Assembly: GCF_037976325.1 (NCBI RefSeq)
Contig: NZ_CP150265.1
Span: forward strand, 6,213,001 to 6,277,000
Direction: 5' to 3'
Origin: Paenibacillus sp. FSL K6-3182
GTDB lineage: Bacteria > Bacillota > Bacilli > Paenibacillales > Paenibacillaceae
DNA length: 64,000 nucleotides
Each line of letters starts with the position of its first letter. The stretch's first letter is position 1. Position numbers and translations under genes: made by a program. Positions 34,272-44,234 of the stretch are shown here, piece after piece. Under the pieces are notes generated by a model, which worked only from the letters and a program-made list of their open reading frames with translations, ran no database searches and was not told where the DNA came from.

Positions 34272-35984
34272 TTACAGCATACTAGGCTTCAACTGCAAAG
34301 TAAGCGCTATATCCTCATTATTCCAGCTTGCACTAATAGTTGCAAGCTCTTTTGTACGTTCGATTTGCGGCTTGAAGCTATCAACTCCTTGTCCTATGCA
34401 AAGAGAGAAAAGAAATGCAGCCTCGTTCATTTTTTGAAAATCAATAACCTTCTTTTCACCGGTATAAAGTACAAGGTCGATGCCGAGCAAGTCACCCTCC
34501 CTAGTTACTTCCCAGCTCCAGTCTCTGGCTGCCTCACCTGCACTCTGATCATCAAAGGCTGCAAACCAGCTGCGCAGCAATACCAGCGTCTCCCCTATTC
34601 GCAGGCTAACACTGCCTTTCTCCACTACGGTACTGACCTGATCCAAAGCGCCGCCAATTTCCAGACGGAATCGCAAATCTGACGCTTCGATTGAGCCATG
34701 AATCATATCCAAATTCGGGTGGGTATCACCGCCATTGACGACAAAATTCACTCCAAACAACAGATGGTTCTCCCGCTGCTCCCCATGAAAAATAGCAGAA
34801 CAATAATCATAACCATCGTGCAGCGCACGCAGATGCAAGTAAGTCGCCTCGCCACCATTATCAACATAGGCGAGCAAAGTCCTTGTCTGGTTCCACATAA
34901 TCTCTTTGTTGAAGCTGCCAAGTGTATAGGTCGGCGTCATATAAGTAGTTGCCCACTTCTCTTTACCGTTCCCATTGATCCCGAAGCATTCCCTTATCGT
35001 CCGCTGACCGAGCGCAAGGAAACTTTCTACATATTGCTCTGGACATACAGCGCCGCATTTATACCAATCTTCATAATAAGGAAGTTCATCCTCCGTATAA
35101 AAAGCCAGCTTTCCTTTGGTTGCTAATTGTAGAAAAGCTTTGCTTTGAGGGGTAAGCAGCGTTTTGTAACAACGGCTGTGCGGACCGGACCACTGCCTTG
35201 TACCGGCATGAAAATGATCCGCTACACTTTTCCATGCGATGTTCAGCAAGTCGTTTCCAAGCTGCTTTGCATAATCATTGCTCGTTTCCGTTACAATAGC
35301 AGACAGCTCCAAAATAGCAACATAAGTGTACGTCGGACTATTATATTCTTGGAACGCCTGCCGAGGCATTGTATAGCTATGCAGCTTTTCCAGTCGTTCC
35401 AAACCGTATTTTGCATAATCCTGCCGCTCGAACAATTCACCAGCGATGAGCGTAACGAATGCGCCCATAATCGCAATGTTAGTGTAATGCGGTCCAACAT
35501 TCCGAATGATAATCGCGTCACAGGCATTACAAATAGCTTGTTTCACCGACTGCCGCAGCGTCTCTGGCAGCCTTGCGTCGTGCCTTGAAATGATCAGCAC
35601 AAGCAGCTTGCCGCAAAAGTCAGCCCAGTTCCAATCAGGAGGGGCCATTTGATCAAGCGGCTCCTCATAAAACCAAGACCAGATACCGAACGTATTGCGG
35701 CTCCGATCTGTATCCTGCAAGGAAACGATTTGCTCAATGATATCGAAAGCACGCTGCTCATAATGTTCTTTCCCTGTATCCAGCAGACCCAGCGCATAGC
35801 TGAGCGAACTCCGTGTTGAATGGATAAAATCAGCCTGTTTAATGGTCGTATGATAGCCGGGACTACTGAAGGGTGACCTAAGTAAACGGTTTTCTGAATT
35901 GTACTGGGAGTCTAGGGAATCAATCAGCTCAATCAACTTGTTTCTGTTATTGAATGAATTATTGGAATAGTCCACTATGTTCAT
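34272..35984 (-). CDS. unrecognised protein, possible alpha-toroid carbohydrate-active enzyme
   Basis: 570 residues with no signal peptide. Residues ~1-370 look alpha-helical with Trp/Tyr-rich turns ('GIWSWFYEEPLDQMAPPDWN', 'GPHYTNIAIMGAF', 'EYNSPTYTYVAI'). The C-terminal third looks beta-rich. This pattern recalls (alpha/alpha)-toroid plus beta-sandwich lyases/hydrolases such as the heparinase II/III-like group, but no diagnostic motif is certain. The ATG at 35984 starts one base after the GH105 stop, with GAGG upstream; the GTG four codons earlier is less likely. Position between GH105 and a deacetylase suggests action on an unsaturated or acetylated uronide. Confidence 0.75.
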   Translation of the reverse strand: MNIVDYSNNSFNNRNKLIELIDSLDSQYNSENRLLRSPFSSPGYHTTIKQADFIHSTRSSLSYALGLLDTGKEHYEQRAFDIIEQIVSLQDTDRSRNTFGIWSWFYEEPLDQMAPPDWNWADFCGKLLVLIISRHDARLPETLRQSVKQAICNACDAIIIRNVGPHYTNIAIMGAFVTLIAGELFERQDYAKYGLERLEKLHSYTMPRQAFQEYNSPTYTYVAILELSAIVTETSNDYAKQLGNDLLNIAWKSVADHFHAGTRQWSGPHSRCYKTLLTPQSKAFLQLATKGKLAFYTEDELPYYEDWYKCGAVCPEQYVESFLALGQRTIRECFGINGNGKEKWATTYMTPTYTLGSFNKEIMWNQTRTLLAYVDNGGEATYLHLRALHDGYDYCSAIFHGEQRENHLLFGVNFVVNGGDTHPNLDMIHGSIEASDLRFRLEIGGALDQVSTVVEKGSVSLRIGETLVLLRSWFAAFDDQSAGEAARDWSWEVTREGDLLGIDLVLYTGEKKVIDFQKMNEAAFLFSLCIGQGVDSFKPQIERTKELATISASWNNEDIALTLQLKPSML

Positions 35985-35985
35985 T

Positions 35986-37068
35986 TCATCCCTCACCTGT
36001 AATCAAGTTATCTTCGTTTGCTTGCTCAGAAGTCAGCAAAAGCTTAAATTCTGTCAACAGCTGTAAAGTTAAGCCTTGCCCATAAAGTGTCGGATAGATC
36101 GGAATCTGATTATAAGCGTCCACGGATGGCATAATAGGTGTTCCGCCCGAGACACCTGCAACTTCACCATTAGAATTAATTAGCGACAACACTTCAGATA
36201 GCGTTCGCTCAGCCGGCTCCAGAAATGAGGCGTCAAGCATACCTGTGTTGACCCCTCTGAGAAAACCGCATGCAATTCCAGCACTTGCCGAGGTTTCTTT
36301 ATACGTATCCGTGCGATCCAGCACCGTATGCCACAGCCCGTCTGCAGCCTGACAAGAGCGTAGTGCAGCGGCAAGAGTGGAATATCGTTTATTAAGCTCT
36401 GTTGGTATGGCTGCTAACCCGCTGATTTCACTCACAATCTCGGGTATGCTCATAACGATCCATGCATTGGCGCGAGCCCAACGAACCGCTGATAAGTGGT
36501 TGCCTGCCTCACAGTTCCAGCCGTGAAATAACAATCCCGAATTCGAATCCTGCAGCAGCTGCAAGTGAAGCATGGTCTGCTCTAGTGCCTCCGTAGCCAA
36601 CTGCTTATCACCCGTCGTTCTCGCCAGCCTAGCTAGAAATAAGACAGCCATAAATACCGTATCTGCCCAAACCTGTTCACGGAACTCGACATCCTCCGTA
36701 ACGGTGTGCTCGAAAGCCCGCTCGCGTGTGCGCGGCGCTTCATTCATCATCCACTGTGCAATTTCCTGCGACTTGGCGAGTAGCCAAGCCTCTCCGGAGC
36801 GGCGATATAAGGAAGGAAATACGGCAAAAGGCGCCATTGCATTAATTACTTTCAGAGCATCGCCCTTATGCTTATTCTGCTCTACCCATTTTTCTACGTA
36901 CTGGATCGTTTCTTCTTGCCCTGACTTCTCACCATAATCCAGAATTGAGATGATACCGACACCAGGAACCCAGTCCCACTGATTCATATCCATGCCCCAA
37001 TTTCCCTGATGATCATCGGTCATATAACTGTAGATTTTGCTCATCGCCTCTGCAATCTGCCCTGTCAT
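35986..37068 (-). CDS. GH105-type unsaturated rhamnogalacturonyl/glucuronyl hydrolase (YteR/YesR-like)
   Basis: 360 residues, close to B. subtilis YteR. An (alpha/alpha)6-barrel sequence with 'QWDWVPGVGIISILDYG'. The predicted catalytic D136 is in 'VWADTVFMAVLFLARL', matching the YteR catalytic Asp environment, and 'WARANAWIVMSIPE' follows. No signal peptide, so cytoplasmic as in YteR. Starts one base after the PL22-like stop, after GAGGAGAACTGAT. It removes the 4,5-unsaturated uronic acid left by polysaccharide lyases from imported pectic oligosaccharides. Linkage specificity cannot be read from sequence alone. Confidence 0.88.
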   Translation of the reverse strand: MTGQIAEAMSKIYSYMTDDHQGNWGMDMNQWDWVPGVGIISILDYGEKSGQEETIQYVEKWVEQNKHKGDALKVINAMAPFAVFPSLYRRSGEAWLLAKSQEIAQWMMNEAPRTRERAFEHTVTEDVEFREQVWADTVFMAVLFLARLARTTGDKQLATEALEQTMLHLQLLQDSNSGLLFHGWNCEAGNHLSAVRWARANAWIVMSIPEIVSEISGLAAIPTELNKRYSTLAAALRSCQAADGLWHTVLDRTDTYKETSASAGIACGFLRGVNTGMLDASFLEPAERTLSEVLSLINSNGEVAGVSGGTPIMPSVDAYNQIPIYPTLYGQGLTLQLLTEFKLLLTSEQANEDNLITGEG

Positions 37069-37069
37069 A

Positions 37070-38140
37070 TCAGTTCTCCTCAGTTAATTGATCAATGTCA
37101 ATGATGCCAATCCATAAGTGCTGATCCTCATCTGCAAAAGTAAACGACACCTTTTTACTATCGGGACTGAACATGGGGTGGGGATGTCCGGGATGATCTC
37201 TCCATAGAGGCAGCTCGCACAGCAGCTTGGAGGTTCGCTTCTCCAAATTGATGAGGACGATTTTGCTTATCTTCATTCCCTCTTCAAACGTATCCGCAAC
37301 GGCAAAACGCCCATCTGGACTCGGCGCTACATGCCAGTACCTGTAGTCGCCATTGATAAGTTCATGATCTTTGCCCGTTTTTTCTACCCGATATACTCCT
37401 GTTGGTTTTAGCGGGCTTTGCGGATACTTGACGAAATACAGATACTCCCCATCTGCTGCCCACATCTCGTGCCCCACATATTCCACATGCTCACCTGTAT
37501 CCAGCCGCTGCTGGCGAAAAATATTACGTATCTCACGCGTCGTTGTATCAGCAACGTAGATACGATCTGCAATATGGTCTGTCCTGCCCTCATGGGCAAA
37601 AAAAACAAGCTGATCATAACGAGGATTAATCATCGAATGATTCGCAATAGGGTAGGGCTCTTTAAACCCCGGTGCAGCAACAACAGAGACCTCACCTGTG
37701 AGGACCTCAACAATCCCGACTACCCATTCCTCGCCGTGTTTCCAGTAAGTTCCTATTTTCTTTCCGTCATTTGTGATGGAGAGCGGACCATACACCTCAG
37801 TCCCAACCTCCATTCTGCATATGTTGCGAGACAGCATCGTATGCAGATTAAACTCATAAATCGCAGATCCGACATAATAATAGAAATAATCATTTGACGA
37901 TACAACACCGCATCCCCAGCTGAGGTTTTCTATCATTGTTTCAACCGCACCCGTCTCTATATCAAAAAGAACATAACGCCCTTTAAAGCTCTCATCTATG
38001 TCTGTACAGACCATAATATTGCGGCTGTCTGCCATCCAGGTTTGTGCTGTAAAATAGTTTTGGCCGGTATCCGTACCAGGGTTTCCAACAGCCTGAATAG
38101 CGATATTCGTTAAAGGATCCTTCAACTTGCGAATGATCAT
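37070..38140 (-). CDS. oligogalacturonate lyase-like beta-propeller protein (PL22 type)
   Basis: 356 residues from ATG 38140, with AAGG 7 bases upstream; a TTG 10 codons earlier overlaps the upstream gene and is rejected. The seven-bladed propeller pattern shows repeated 'D.....F' blades. His residues lie where PL22 enzymes bind Mn and substrate: H168 ('IANHSMINP'), H224 ('VGHEMWAADG'), H270 ('YWHVAPSPDG') and 'HPGHPHPMFSPD' (H319/H321). It would cleave oligogalacturonides or related uronides in the cytoplasm, feeding GH105 or uronate catabolism. The family call is good; activity is inferred. Confidence 0.8.
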   Translation of the reverse strand: MIIRKLKDPLTNIAIQAVGNPGTDTGQNYFTAQTWMADSRNIMVCTDIDESFKGRYVLFDIETGAVETMIENLSWGCGVVSSNDYFYYYVGSAIYEFNLHTMLSRNICRMEVGTEVYGPLSITNDGKKIGTYWKHGEEWVVGIVEVLTGEVSVVAAPGFKEPYPIANHSMINPRYDQLVFFAHEGRTDHIADRIYVADTTTREIRNIFRQQRLDTGEHVEYVGHEMWAADGEYLYFVKYPQSPLKPTGVYRVEKTGKDHELINGDYRYWHVAPSPDGRFAVADTFEEGMKISKIVLINLEKRTSKLLCELPLWRDHPGHPHPMFSPDSKKVSFTFADEDQHLWIGIIDIDQLTEEN

Positions 38141-38166
38141 GCTGCACCCTTCCTCTCCTCTATAGT

Positions 38167-40509
38167 TCAAACCTCTCCATCTTGTTCTCTCCGCGCCCGC
38201 TCTCTGAATTCCGTAGGCGTTAGCCCTGTTATTTTCTTGAATAATCTCACAAAGCTATTCACATTTGTATAGCCTACGCCTTCCGCAATATCGCGTATTT
38301 TCTCTTCCGTATCCTTCAGCAGCTGCTTAGCCTTGTTCATGCGCGTCTCCATCAAATAATCGATAAAATTGCATTCCTGCTGTTCTTTAAACAGCTTGCT
38401 GAGATGAGATACGCTCAAATGAAATTCGCTCGCGAGCAAATTAAGCGACAGGTCGCTGCGCATATAATGTTTTTGAATATAGAGCATCACATTGTCAATG
38501 ACATCATTTCGTTCCCTGCTGCTTCGCTTTTCCTTAATTCGTTCGATGAAGCTCGAGAGTGATTGTATCGTAAAGGCCTCAAGATGGTGCAGCTGCTCAT
38601 ACTGGTTCAACATTTCAACCATGTACTGCTCCGGCAAAATCCCCTCGGGGTCAACGCCAATTTCAACAGTGGCTGTCGCGGCCTTCATCAGGCATTGTAC
38701 AATCAGCTGCATAATCATTTCCGGCGGCACGACATGCTCGGTGAACGATTCGAACCATCTGTGTACTTGCAGCTTCATCTTGTCTGTATCTGATACCTTA
38801 ACCGAAGCGACAATCCCATCTGTCATCGCAAATAATCGGTAAAATTGCGGGGATTGCTCACTGAACACATCCTCTTTCGTAATAATTGAATTGCTCCCCA
38901 TTACGAGCTTATAGCTCAGCGCCTCAAGCGATTGCTTATAGGAGCGATGAATTTCGTTCACCGTTTCAACAATATCTCCAATGCCAATCGTAATCGTGCG
39001 GTTAAAATACTCCTGAACGAAATCCTTCATTAAATCAGCTACTGCGACCGCCCGCATCATATGGCGCTGCGGATCATCTTGATCACCGAAGCTCATAATG
39101 ACAGCGCATTTGCCAATGCTCACTTCCACTGCAATGCCGCGGCTCTCTGCATTCATCAGCTCCTCTGCTACATTGCAGAGCGCATAGGCATAAAGCTGCA
39201 AATCCCGCGGCGAAGCAATTTCATGCTTGTTGTCAAATTCAATGCTCATGACGACATAATGCTCTAGATACAAACTAATGCCAAGCATATCCATATAAGG
39301 CTGTAGCACTGCAATATTTTTGCGTTTCTCAGAAAGCAATTCAGTGAGCAGCTGCCATTTGATAAGCGGCTTGCTCTCAATCACCTGCTTATGCAGCTCT
39401 TCCCGATCTTGCAAAATATGCTGTACCGTCGATTCGAAATATTGAAATTCATCCGTGTATTTCCTTGTTGTTCCTTCCTTCGGATGAATTGTCAAATGCC
39501 GAGTCATCGCCTGAATAAAACGATTAACTGGCTTGAAAATCCAGCGGCCTACCATCGCTGCCGATGCCGTCGCCACCACAAACAATACAATGGCAAGAAT
39601 AAGCAGGCCATTGCGAATGGCATAAAGCGGCTTTAGAAACTGCGCTTCTGGCACTACCCGAACAATATTCCATCCCGTATAGTCTGACTTCACATAAAAA
39701 ACGGAGGATGCAGTCCGTTCAACCTGCTCAGAGAAATGGCCGCTCGTTTCCGAGGCATTCAATATTTGGTTAATATACGGAAATTCACTAATGTCCTTGC
39801 CCAGCTTGCTCTGGTCTGCATGCAGCACCACAACGCCTTCACTATCCATAATAAAGGTCTGTCCTTTATCCATCGCAGCCGTATTGCGAATCAAGCCGTA
39901 CAGCAGATCCTCCTTAATATTTACGGCGATCGCACCTTCCCGCGTACCTGACGAATGAATAAGCGGATAAGAGCGTACCAGCGTTACAACATTGCGGTAT
40001 ACCGGATATTGCGAGTGATTAAGCTGTACCTTGCGAGTCGACATCCAATTGAAGTATCCATCATACTGCTGAAATTCTGGAATCCATGAGAAATCCAGCT
40101 TATAATCCTGTTCAGTCAATACATTTCCTGAAACGAGCCGCTGCCTGCCATAGGAATAAAGATCGATGGAAAAGAGATAATCAATACTATTAATCGCATT
40201 CGTAATTAGAGTGGATACGCGGAAAGCATTGTTCTTACTCTCCAAATCGGTCAGCTCATCATTGAAGAACCGTCCCACCTCAGACGTCTTCAGCAGCTGA
40301 ATTGCCGATTTATCAATATGCTTAAGCGACAGCTCCAGCTTCTGATCCAGCTGTCCTAGCAGTTCCATGTTCGTACTGGTCAACTGCCGCTCCAGCTGTC
40401 GGTTGAATACGGAATATGTCAAAAATGCAGAAGAAAAAACGAGGAAGAACAGCAGCATAGATAGTACTGCAACCGCTTTTACAAGCCGCCGATTTTGTAC
40501 GAGCTTCAT
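38167..40509 (-). CDS. membrane-bound AraC-type regulator (YtdP-like)
   Basis: 780 residues. TM1 at ~10-33, a dCache-like extracellular domain (~34-295), TM2 at ~300-322, a long cytoplasmic region with a weak GGDEF-like part, and a C-terminal AraC HTH ('LSVSHLSKLFKEQQECNFID', 'VGYTNVNSFVRLFKKITG'). There is no receiver domain or kinase, so it senses an extracellular ligand and binds DNA in one polypeptide, as in B. subtilis YtdP. It sits between the binding protein and the PL22-like gene in the operon it probably controls. Likely sites are the direct repeats at 44235-44302. Confidence 0.9.
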   Translation of the reverse strand: MKLVQNRRLVKAVAVLSMLLFFLVFSSAFLTYSVFNRQLERQLTSTNMELLGQLDQKLELSLKHIDKSAIQLLKTSEVGRFFNDELTDLESKNNAFRVSTLITNAINSIDYLFSIDLYSYGRQRLVSGNVLTEQDYKLDFSWIPEFQQYDGYFNWMSTRKVQLNHSQYPVYRNVVTLVRSYPLIHSSGTREGAIAVNIKEDLLYGLIRNTAAMDKGQTFIMDSEGVVVLHADQSKLGKDISEFPYINQILNASETSGHFSEQVERTASSVFYVKSDYTGWNIVRVVPEAQFLKPLYAIRNGLLILAIVLFVVATASAAMVGRWIFKPVNRFIQAMTRHLTIHPKEGTTRKYTDEFQYFESTVQHILQDREELHKQVIESKPLIKWQLLTELLSEKRKNIAVLQPYMDMLGISLYLEHYVVMSIEFDNKHEIASPRDLQLYAYALCNVAEELMNAESRGIAVEVSIGKCAVIMSFGDQDDPQRHMMRAVAVADLMKDFVQEYFNRTITIGIGDIVETVNEIHRSYKQSLEALSYKLVMGSNSIITKEDVFSEQSPQFYRLFAMTDGIVASVKVSDTDKMKLQVHRWFESFTEHVVPPEMIMQLIVQCLMKAATATVEIGVDPEGILPEQYMVEMLNQYEQLHHLEAFTIQSLSSFIERIKEKRSSRERNDVIDNVMLYIQKHYMRSDLSLNLLASEFHLSVSHLSKLFKEQQECNFIDYLMETRMNKAKQLLKDTEEKIRDIAEGVGYTNVNSFVRLFKKITGLTPTEFRERARREQDGEV

Positions 40510-40565
40510 TTCTGTTCCTCCTCCATTTTTATCTTATCGCGCAAATGCTTCGAATCTAAAAGAAT

Positions 40566-42179
40566 CTAGAAGCTGGCTTTATTGTCTTCATACCACTTCT
40601 GGGCAATCTCTTCTGCTTTCTCACCGCCAAGGCGTTTCCATTCCTTGCGAATCTGATCCAGTGCCCATTGACCTGTATATTTGTCTCCTTGGGTTACGGC
40701 ATTAGCACGTGTTTCCCTAATGAAGGTATCCAGTGTTGAACGGATTTCATTAATTTCATCAAAGCTTGGCTGATATGGAATATCGCGGCGGAACTCATTT
40801 TTCAACGCAATATCGAGCGATTCCATATCAAGCTTAGCAATGCGCTGTGACAAATCATCGCTGGCCGCTTGAACAAGCAAATTCTCGGCTTTAAAACCGC
40901 TCTCGTCACGCAATACAGCGTATTCCCCTGCATAAATAACTTCTTTTGTAAATTTATCCGGATCAAGACGTTTCGCAACGTCACCTACCATTTCATGATG
41001 GACGCCTTCCTCTCCATTCACGAGTGTGAACCAGCCCTTCTCCAAAATCCAATCCAAATACTCCATAGCGGCCTTCGGATTTTTCATATCCTTATTGAAA
41101 GTGACATAAAATAGCGGCGAAGCCTCCTGATACGTACCATATTTGCCATGCGGAGTAGCAACCGCTTCCAATGGCTCAGGCTTGGCGTCCGGCACATTAA
41201 TGAGTAGATCCTTCGTTAAAATATCGGTATTACCGAGTCCCCATTGCCCCATATAGATTCCAGCTTTACCTGTTGTCCACAACTGGGTTGCACGCTGATT
41301 ATTGCTATCCGTTAAATATTCACGATCAACAAGTCCCAAATCATACAGCTGCTTCTCCAGTTCAATCGTTTCACCAAAACGATCTAGAGTTGCACCATAT
41401 ACCATTTTCCCATCTTCCACATACCATTGATTGTTCATTGCCGCATAGAGAGCAGAGTAAATATCGAATGTCGTATGACCGACTATTGGCGTGCTGTCTG
41501 GGTAGCGTTCTTTCATCGCTTTGGCTACAGCAACAAGCTCTTCAACTGTCGTCGGCCTCTCAAGCTTCAATTCGTCGAGCCAATCCTGTCTTATCCACAT
41601 GCCATGGTTTACAATGCCGGTAATCGCACGTTTCGTCACTGCCGCATAAACTTCTCCATTGAAAGTAATATAGGGCAACAAATCCGGATTTTCTTCCAAA
41701 TACTTTTTGTAGGTCGTGCTGTATTTCTCAATATAATCACCGATCGGTTGAATAACTCCTTGGGTGACCAGCTTGCCAATATATGTCCTGTCGTATTCCC
41801 ACAGCAGGTCCGGCGCTTGTTTCGATGCAATCAATACGTTAAGCGCATCCTGTGCTTGGTTGCGCGGTACAGGTACGATCGTTACATCAATACCCGATTG
41901 CTCACGAATCCATTTTACCCAGCGATTTTCCTCATAGGTACCCTCATCGCTTGACACTGCTCCTCTATCAAACGTGGAAATGCTGACCTTCTTAGGCATC
42001 CCATCATAGGGATCTTTCTCGCCTGTAGAAGACTCGTTGCCAGGTTTGTCAGTGGCCTCGTTCGTTGTATTCGTAGAGCTGCTGTTTTCCCCACTGTTGG
42101 AACACGCCGTTGCCAAGAGTGCCATGATCATAACCAGCATAAGCAACATTTTTCCTTTTTGTATTCTCTTCTGTTTCAT
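40566..42179 (-). CDS. extracellular solute-binding lipoprotein (YtcQ-like)
   Basis: 537 residues from ATG 42179 (GTAGGAGGTCAAGT). The longest frame adds 78 codons that overlap the permease gene and lack a site. Lipoprotein signal with lipobox ATAC, then a Ser/Thr/Asn-rich linker. LplA/YtcQ-type blocks include 'WTTGKAGIYMGQWGLGNTD' and 'GEEGVHHEM'. Third gene of the transport set, after both permeases. Together with GH105 and the PL22-like enzyme, this points to pectin-derived (rhamno)galacturonan oligosaccharides as cargo. Confidence 0.92.
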   Translation of the reverse strand: MKQKRIQKGKMLLMLVMIMALLATACSNSGENSSSTNTTNEATDKPGNESSTGEKDPYDGMPKKVSISTFDRGAVSSDEGTYEENRWVKWIREQSGIDVTIVPVPRNQAQDALNVLIASKQAPDLLWEYDRTYIGKLVTQGVIQPIGDYIEKYSTTYKKYLEENPDLLPYITFNGEVYAAVTKRAITGIVNHGMWIRQDWLDELKLERPTTVEELVAVAKAMKERYPDSTPIVGHTTFDIYSALYAAMNNQWYVEDGKMVYGATLDRFGETIELEKQLYDLGLVDREYLTDSNNQRATQLWTTGKAGIYMGQWGLGNTDILTKDLLINVPDAKPEPLEAVATPHGKYGTYQEASPLFYVTFNKDMKNPKAAMEYLDWILEKGWFTLVNGEEGVHHEMVGDVAKRLDPDKFTKEVIYAGEYAVLRDESGFKAENLLVQAASDDLSQRIAKLDMESLDIALKNEFRRDIPYQPSFDEINEIRSTLDTFIRETRANAVTQGDKYTGQWALDQIRKEWKRLGGEKAEEIAQKWYEDNKASF

Positions 42180-42258
42180 ACTTGACCTCCTACAAAATAA
42201 TTTTTTTATATCAAAATGTGCATTCTTGGCACCCTTGATATTCAGCTCATGCCGTGCA

Positions 42259-43143
42259 TTATCCTTTAATCGAACCAAGCAGCACGCCTTTAATAAAATG
42301 CTTTTGCAAAAATGGATACACACACAGAATCGGCACGATAGCAAATACGACTGCTGCAGCCCGAATGCCTTCCGGCGTAATCGAGATTTGCGACACACCT
42401 TCACCGCTTCCACGCAGCAGTTCTGGACTTACCAAATCGATCATCTGGTACAGCTTCACCATCAATGACACTTTATCCGTACTTCGAATGTAGATTAAGA
42501 CATTCATATAGGAATTCCACCAGCCCACGGCATAAAACAATGTTAATGCAGCGATGACCGGTTTGGAGAGAGGCAATATGATTCGCCATAAAATAGTGAA
42601 ATCACCAGCACCGTCAATCGCAGCGGATTCTTCCATCTCGTCAGGCAGCCCTTCCAGAAACGACTTCATTACAAACATATTGTAAGCGCTTATAAGTGCT
42701 GGCAGCCAAAGTGCCCAATACGTATTGGTAAGTCCAATGCTATTGATTAGCAGAAAATTAGGAATCAATCCGCCGCTGAACAGCATCGTAAATAAAATAG
42801 CCATCAGCATAACATTTCTGCCTTTTAATCTCGCTTTAGAGAGCGGATAGGCAGCAATGATCGTAAAAATCATATTCAACGCGGTGCCGATGACTGTAAT
42901 GATGATGGTGTTCTTCATCGCTACGATTAATTGCCCGTCTTTCAGCAGCTTTAGATAGGCTTCCACATTGAAATCAACCGGCCACATAAAAATTTCCGCC
43001 GCATTGATTGCCCTGCTGCTGCTGAATGATACAGCAATCACGTTAATAAACGGAAATAACGCCATGTAAGCAAGCAGCGCCAGCAAGATGTAGTTAAGCC
43101 AGCGAAATATGACCGAAAAAACGCTTTGTTTTCCAAGCTTCAG
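42259..43143 (-). CDS. carbohydrate ABC transporter permease (YtcP-like), probable CTG start
   Basis: 294 residues if translation starts at the CTG at 43143, which lies 9 bases after AAAGGAG. This frame adds an N-terminal tail and completes TM1, giving the usual length of YtcP-type permeases (291 and 296 residues in the window). No ATG, GTG or TTG occurs in frame between the upstream stop and the TTG at 43086, and that TTG has no ribosome binding site and would cut into TM1. EAA loop 'ESAAIDGAGDFTILWRIILP'; family C-terminus 'KHFIKGVLLGSIKG'. Confidence 0.88.
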   Translation of the reverse strand: MKLGKQSVFSVIFRWLNYILLALLAYMALFPFINVIAVSFSSSRAINAAEIFMWPVDFNVEAYLKLLKDGQLIVAMKNTIIITVIGTALNMIFTIIAAYPLSKARLKGRNVMLMAILFTMLFSGGLIPNFLLINSIGLTNTYWALWLPALISAYNMFVMKSFLEGLPDEMEESAAIDGAGDFTILWRIILPLSKPVIAALTLFYAVGWWNSYMNVLIYIRSTDKVSLMVKLYQMIDLVSPELLRGSGEGVSQISITPEGIRAAAVVFAIVPILCVYPFLQKHFIKGVLLGSIKG

Positions 43144-43165
43144 GTTGCATCACTCCTTTCATCCC

Positions 43166-44146
43166 TTACCACAATCCTCGTTCTCCCAGCGCCTTAATGA
43201 TTCGGTTCACAGATACAATAAGTATGAGCGCAATCAGTGATTGGAATAAGCCTAATGCAGTTGTGTAACTGTACTGCAGGTTGACAATCCCCCTTGTGTA
43301 CACGAAGGTACTGATAACCTCAGCCACACTCGTTACCGCCGGATTCCGCAGTGCATAGACCTGCTCGAAACCAACGTCCATCATTTTGCCTACTTGCAAA
43401 ATAAGAAGAATCGCAATCGTACTGCGAATGCCTGGCAGTGTCACATGCCAGATCTGTCTTATTTTATTGGCGCCGTCAATTTTGGCCGCTTCATACAATG
43501 TTGGATCAATTGAGGCCATCGCAGCTAAGTAAAGAATCGTCCCAAATCCGGCTTCTTTCCAAATGCCCGACACAATGAACGTCACCGGCCACCATAGCTT
43601 ATCTGCCATAAAATAGATTGGCTCTATTCCAAATGCCTGCAATAAATAATTCACTATGCCTGTAGATGGCGATAACAGTGCAATAATGATGCTTCCGAGG
43701 ACAATCCACGAAATAAAATGAGGAATGTACAGCAAGTTTTGCAATGTTCGTTTGTACCACTCCACCCGAACTTCATTGAGCATGATTGCGAGCAGAATCG
43801 GAGCAGGAAACGCAAAGAGCAAGCTGTACAGGTTAAGCAGCAGCGTATTTTTCAATACGATATAAAACTCGCGACTAGCAAACAACTTCTCAAACTGCTG
43901 GAATCCTACCCAAGAGCTTCCCCAAATCCCATCGGATAATCGATAATTTTTGAAAGCAATGATTTCTCCAGCCATCGGTGCGTATTTAAATAGCAATAAA
44001 TAGATGGCTACTGGCACTAGCAGCATATAAAGAAATCGATTGCGTTTTAATTCCTTCCGCATGGATCTTATCCATCTCGAGCCTGCTCCTGCTTTCGGCA
44101 TTTTAGGCATGGGAGCTAGATCCGCTGACTGCGAATGTTGCTTCAA
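43166..44146 (-). CDS. sugar ABC transporter permease (LplB/YteP-like), TTG start
   Basis: 326 residues from the TTG at 44146, which lies 6 bases after AAGGGGG. The ATG eight codons upstream has no ribosome binding site, and the GGGGG site lies inside that longer frame. Six hydrophobic segments; EAA loop 'EAAKIDGANKIRQIWHVTLP'. First gene of a long operon (two permeases, binding protein, YtdP-like regulator, PL22-like, GH105, unknown, deacetylase) ending at 33378. Confidence 0.9.
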   Translation of the reverse strand: MKQHSQSADLAPMPKMPKAGAGSRWIRSMRKELKRNRFLYMLLVPVAIYLLLFKYAPMAGEIIAFKNYRLSDGIWGSSWVGFQQFEKLFASREFYIVLKNTLLLNLYSLLFAFPAPILLAIMLNEVRVEWYKRTLQNLLYIPHFISWIVLGSIIIALLSPSTGIVNYLLQAFGIEPIYFMADKLWWPVTFIVSGIWKEAGFGTILYLAAMASIDPTLYEAAKIDGANKIRQIWHVTLPGIRSTIAILLILQVGKMMDVGFEQVYALRNPAVTSVAEVISTFVYTRGIVNLQYSYTTALGLFQSLIALILIVSVNRIIKALGERGLW

Positions 44147-44234
44147 AGTAATCCCCCTTTCTTTTGGCATGTTATCATTCTGTTCAGCAACGCCTTGCCA
44201 ACTTAACGTAACATGTACAGCTGAATGCGGAAAT

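Noticed and set aside
42180..42413. 78-codon N-terminal extension of the binding protein at 40566-42179
   Set aside because: It overlaps the permease gene, lacks a ribosome binding site, and would bury the lipoprotein signal peptide; the ATG at 42179 has GTAGGAGG upstream.
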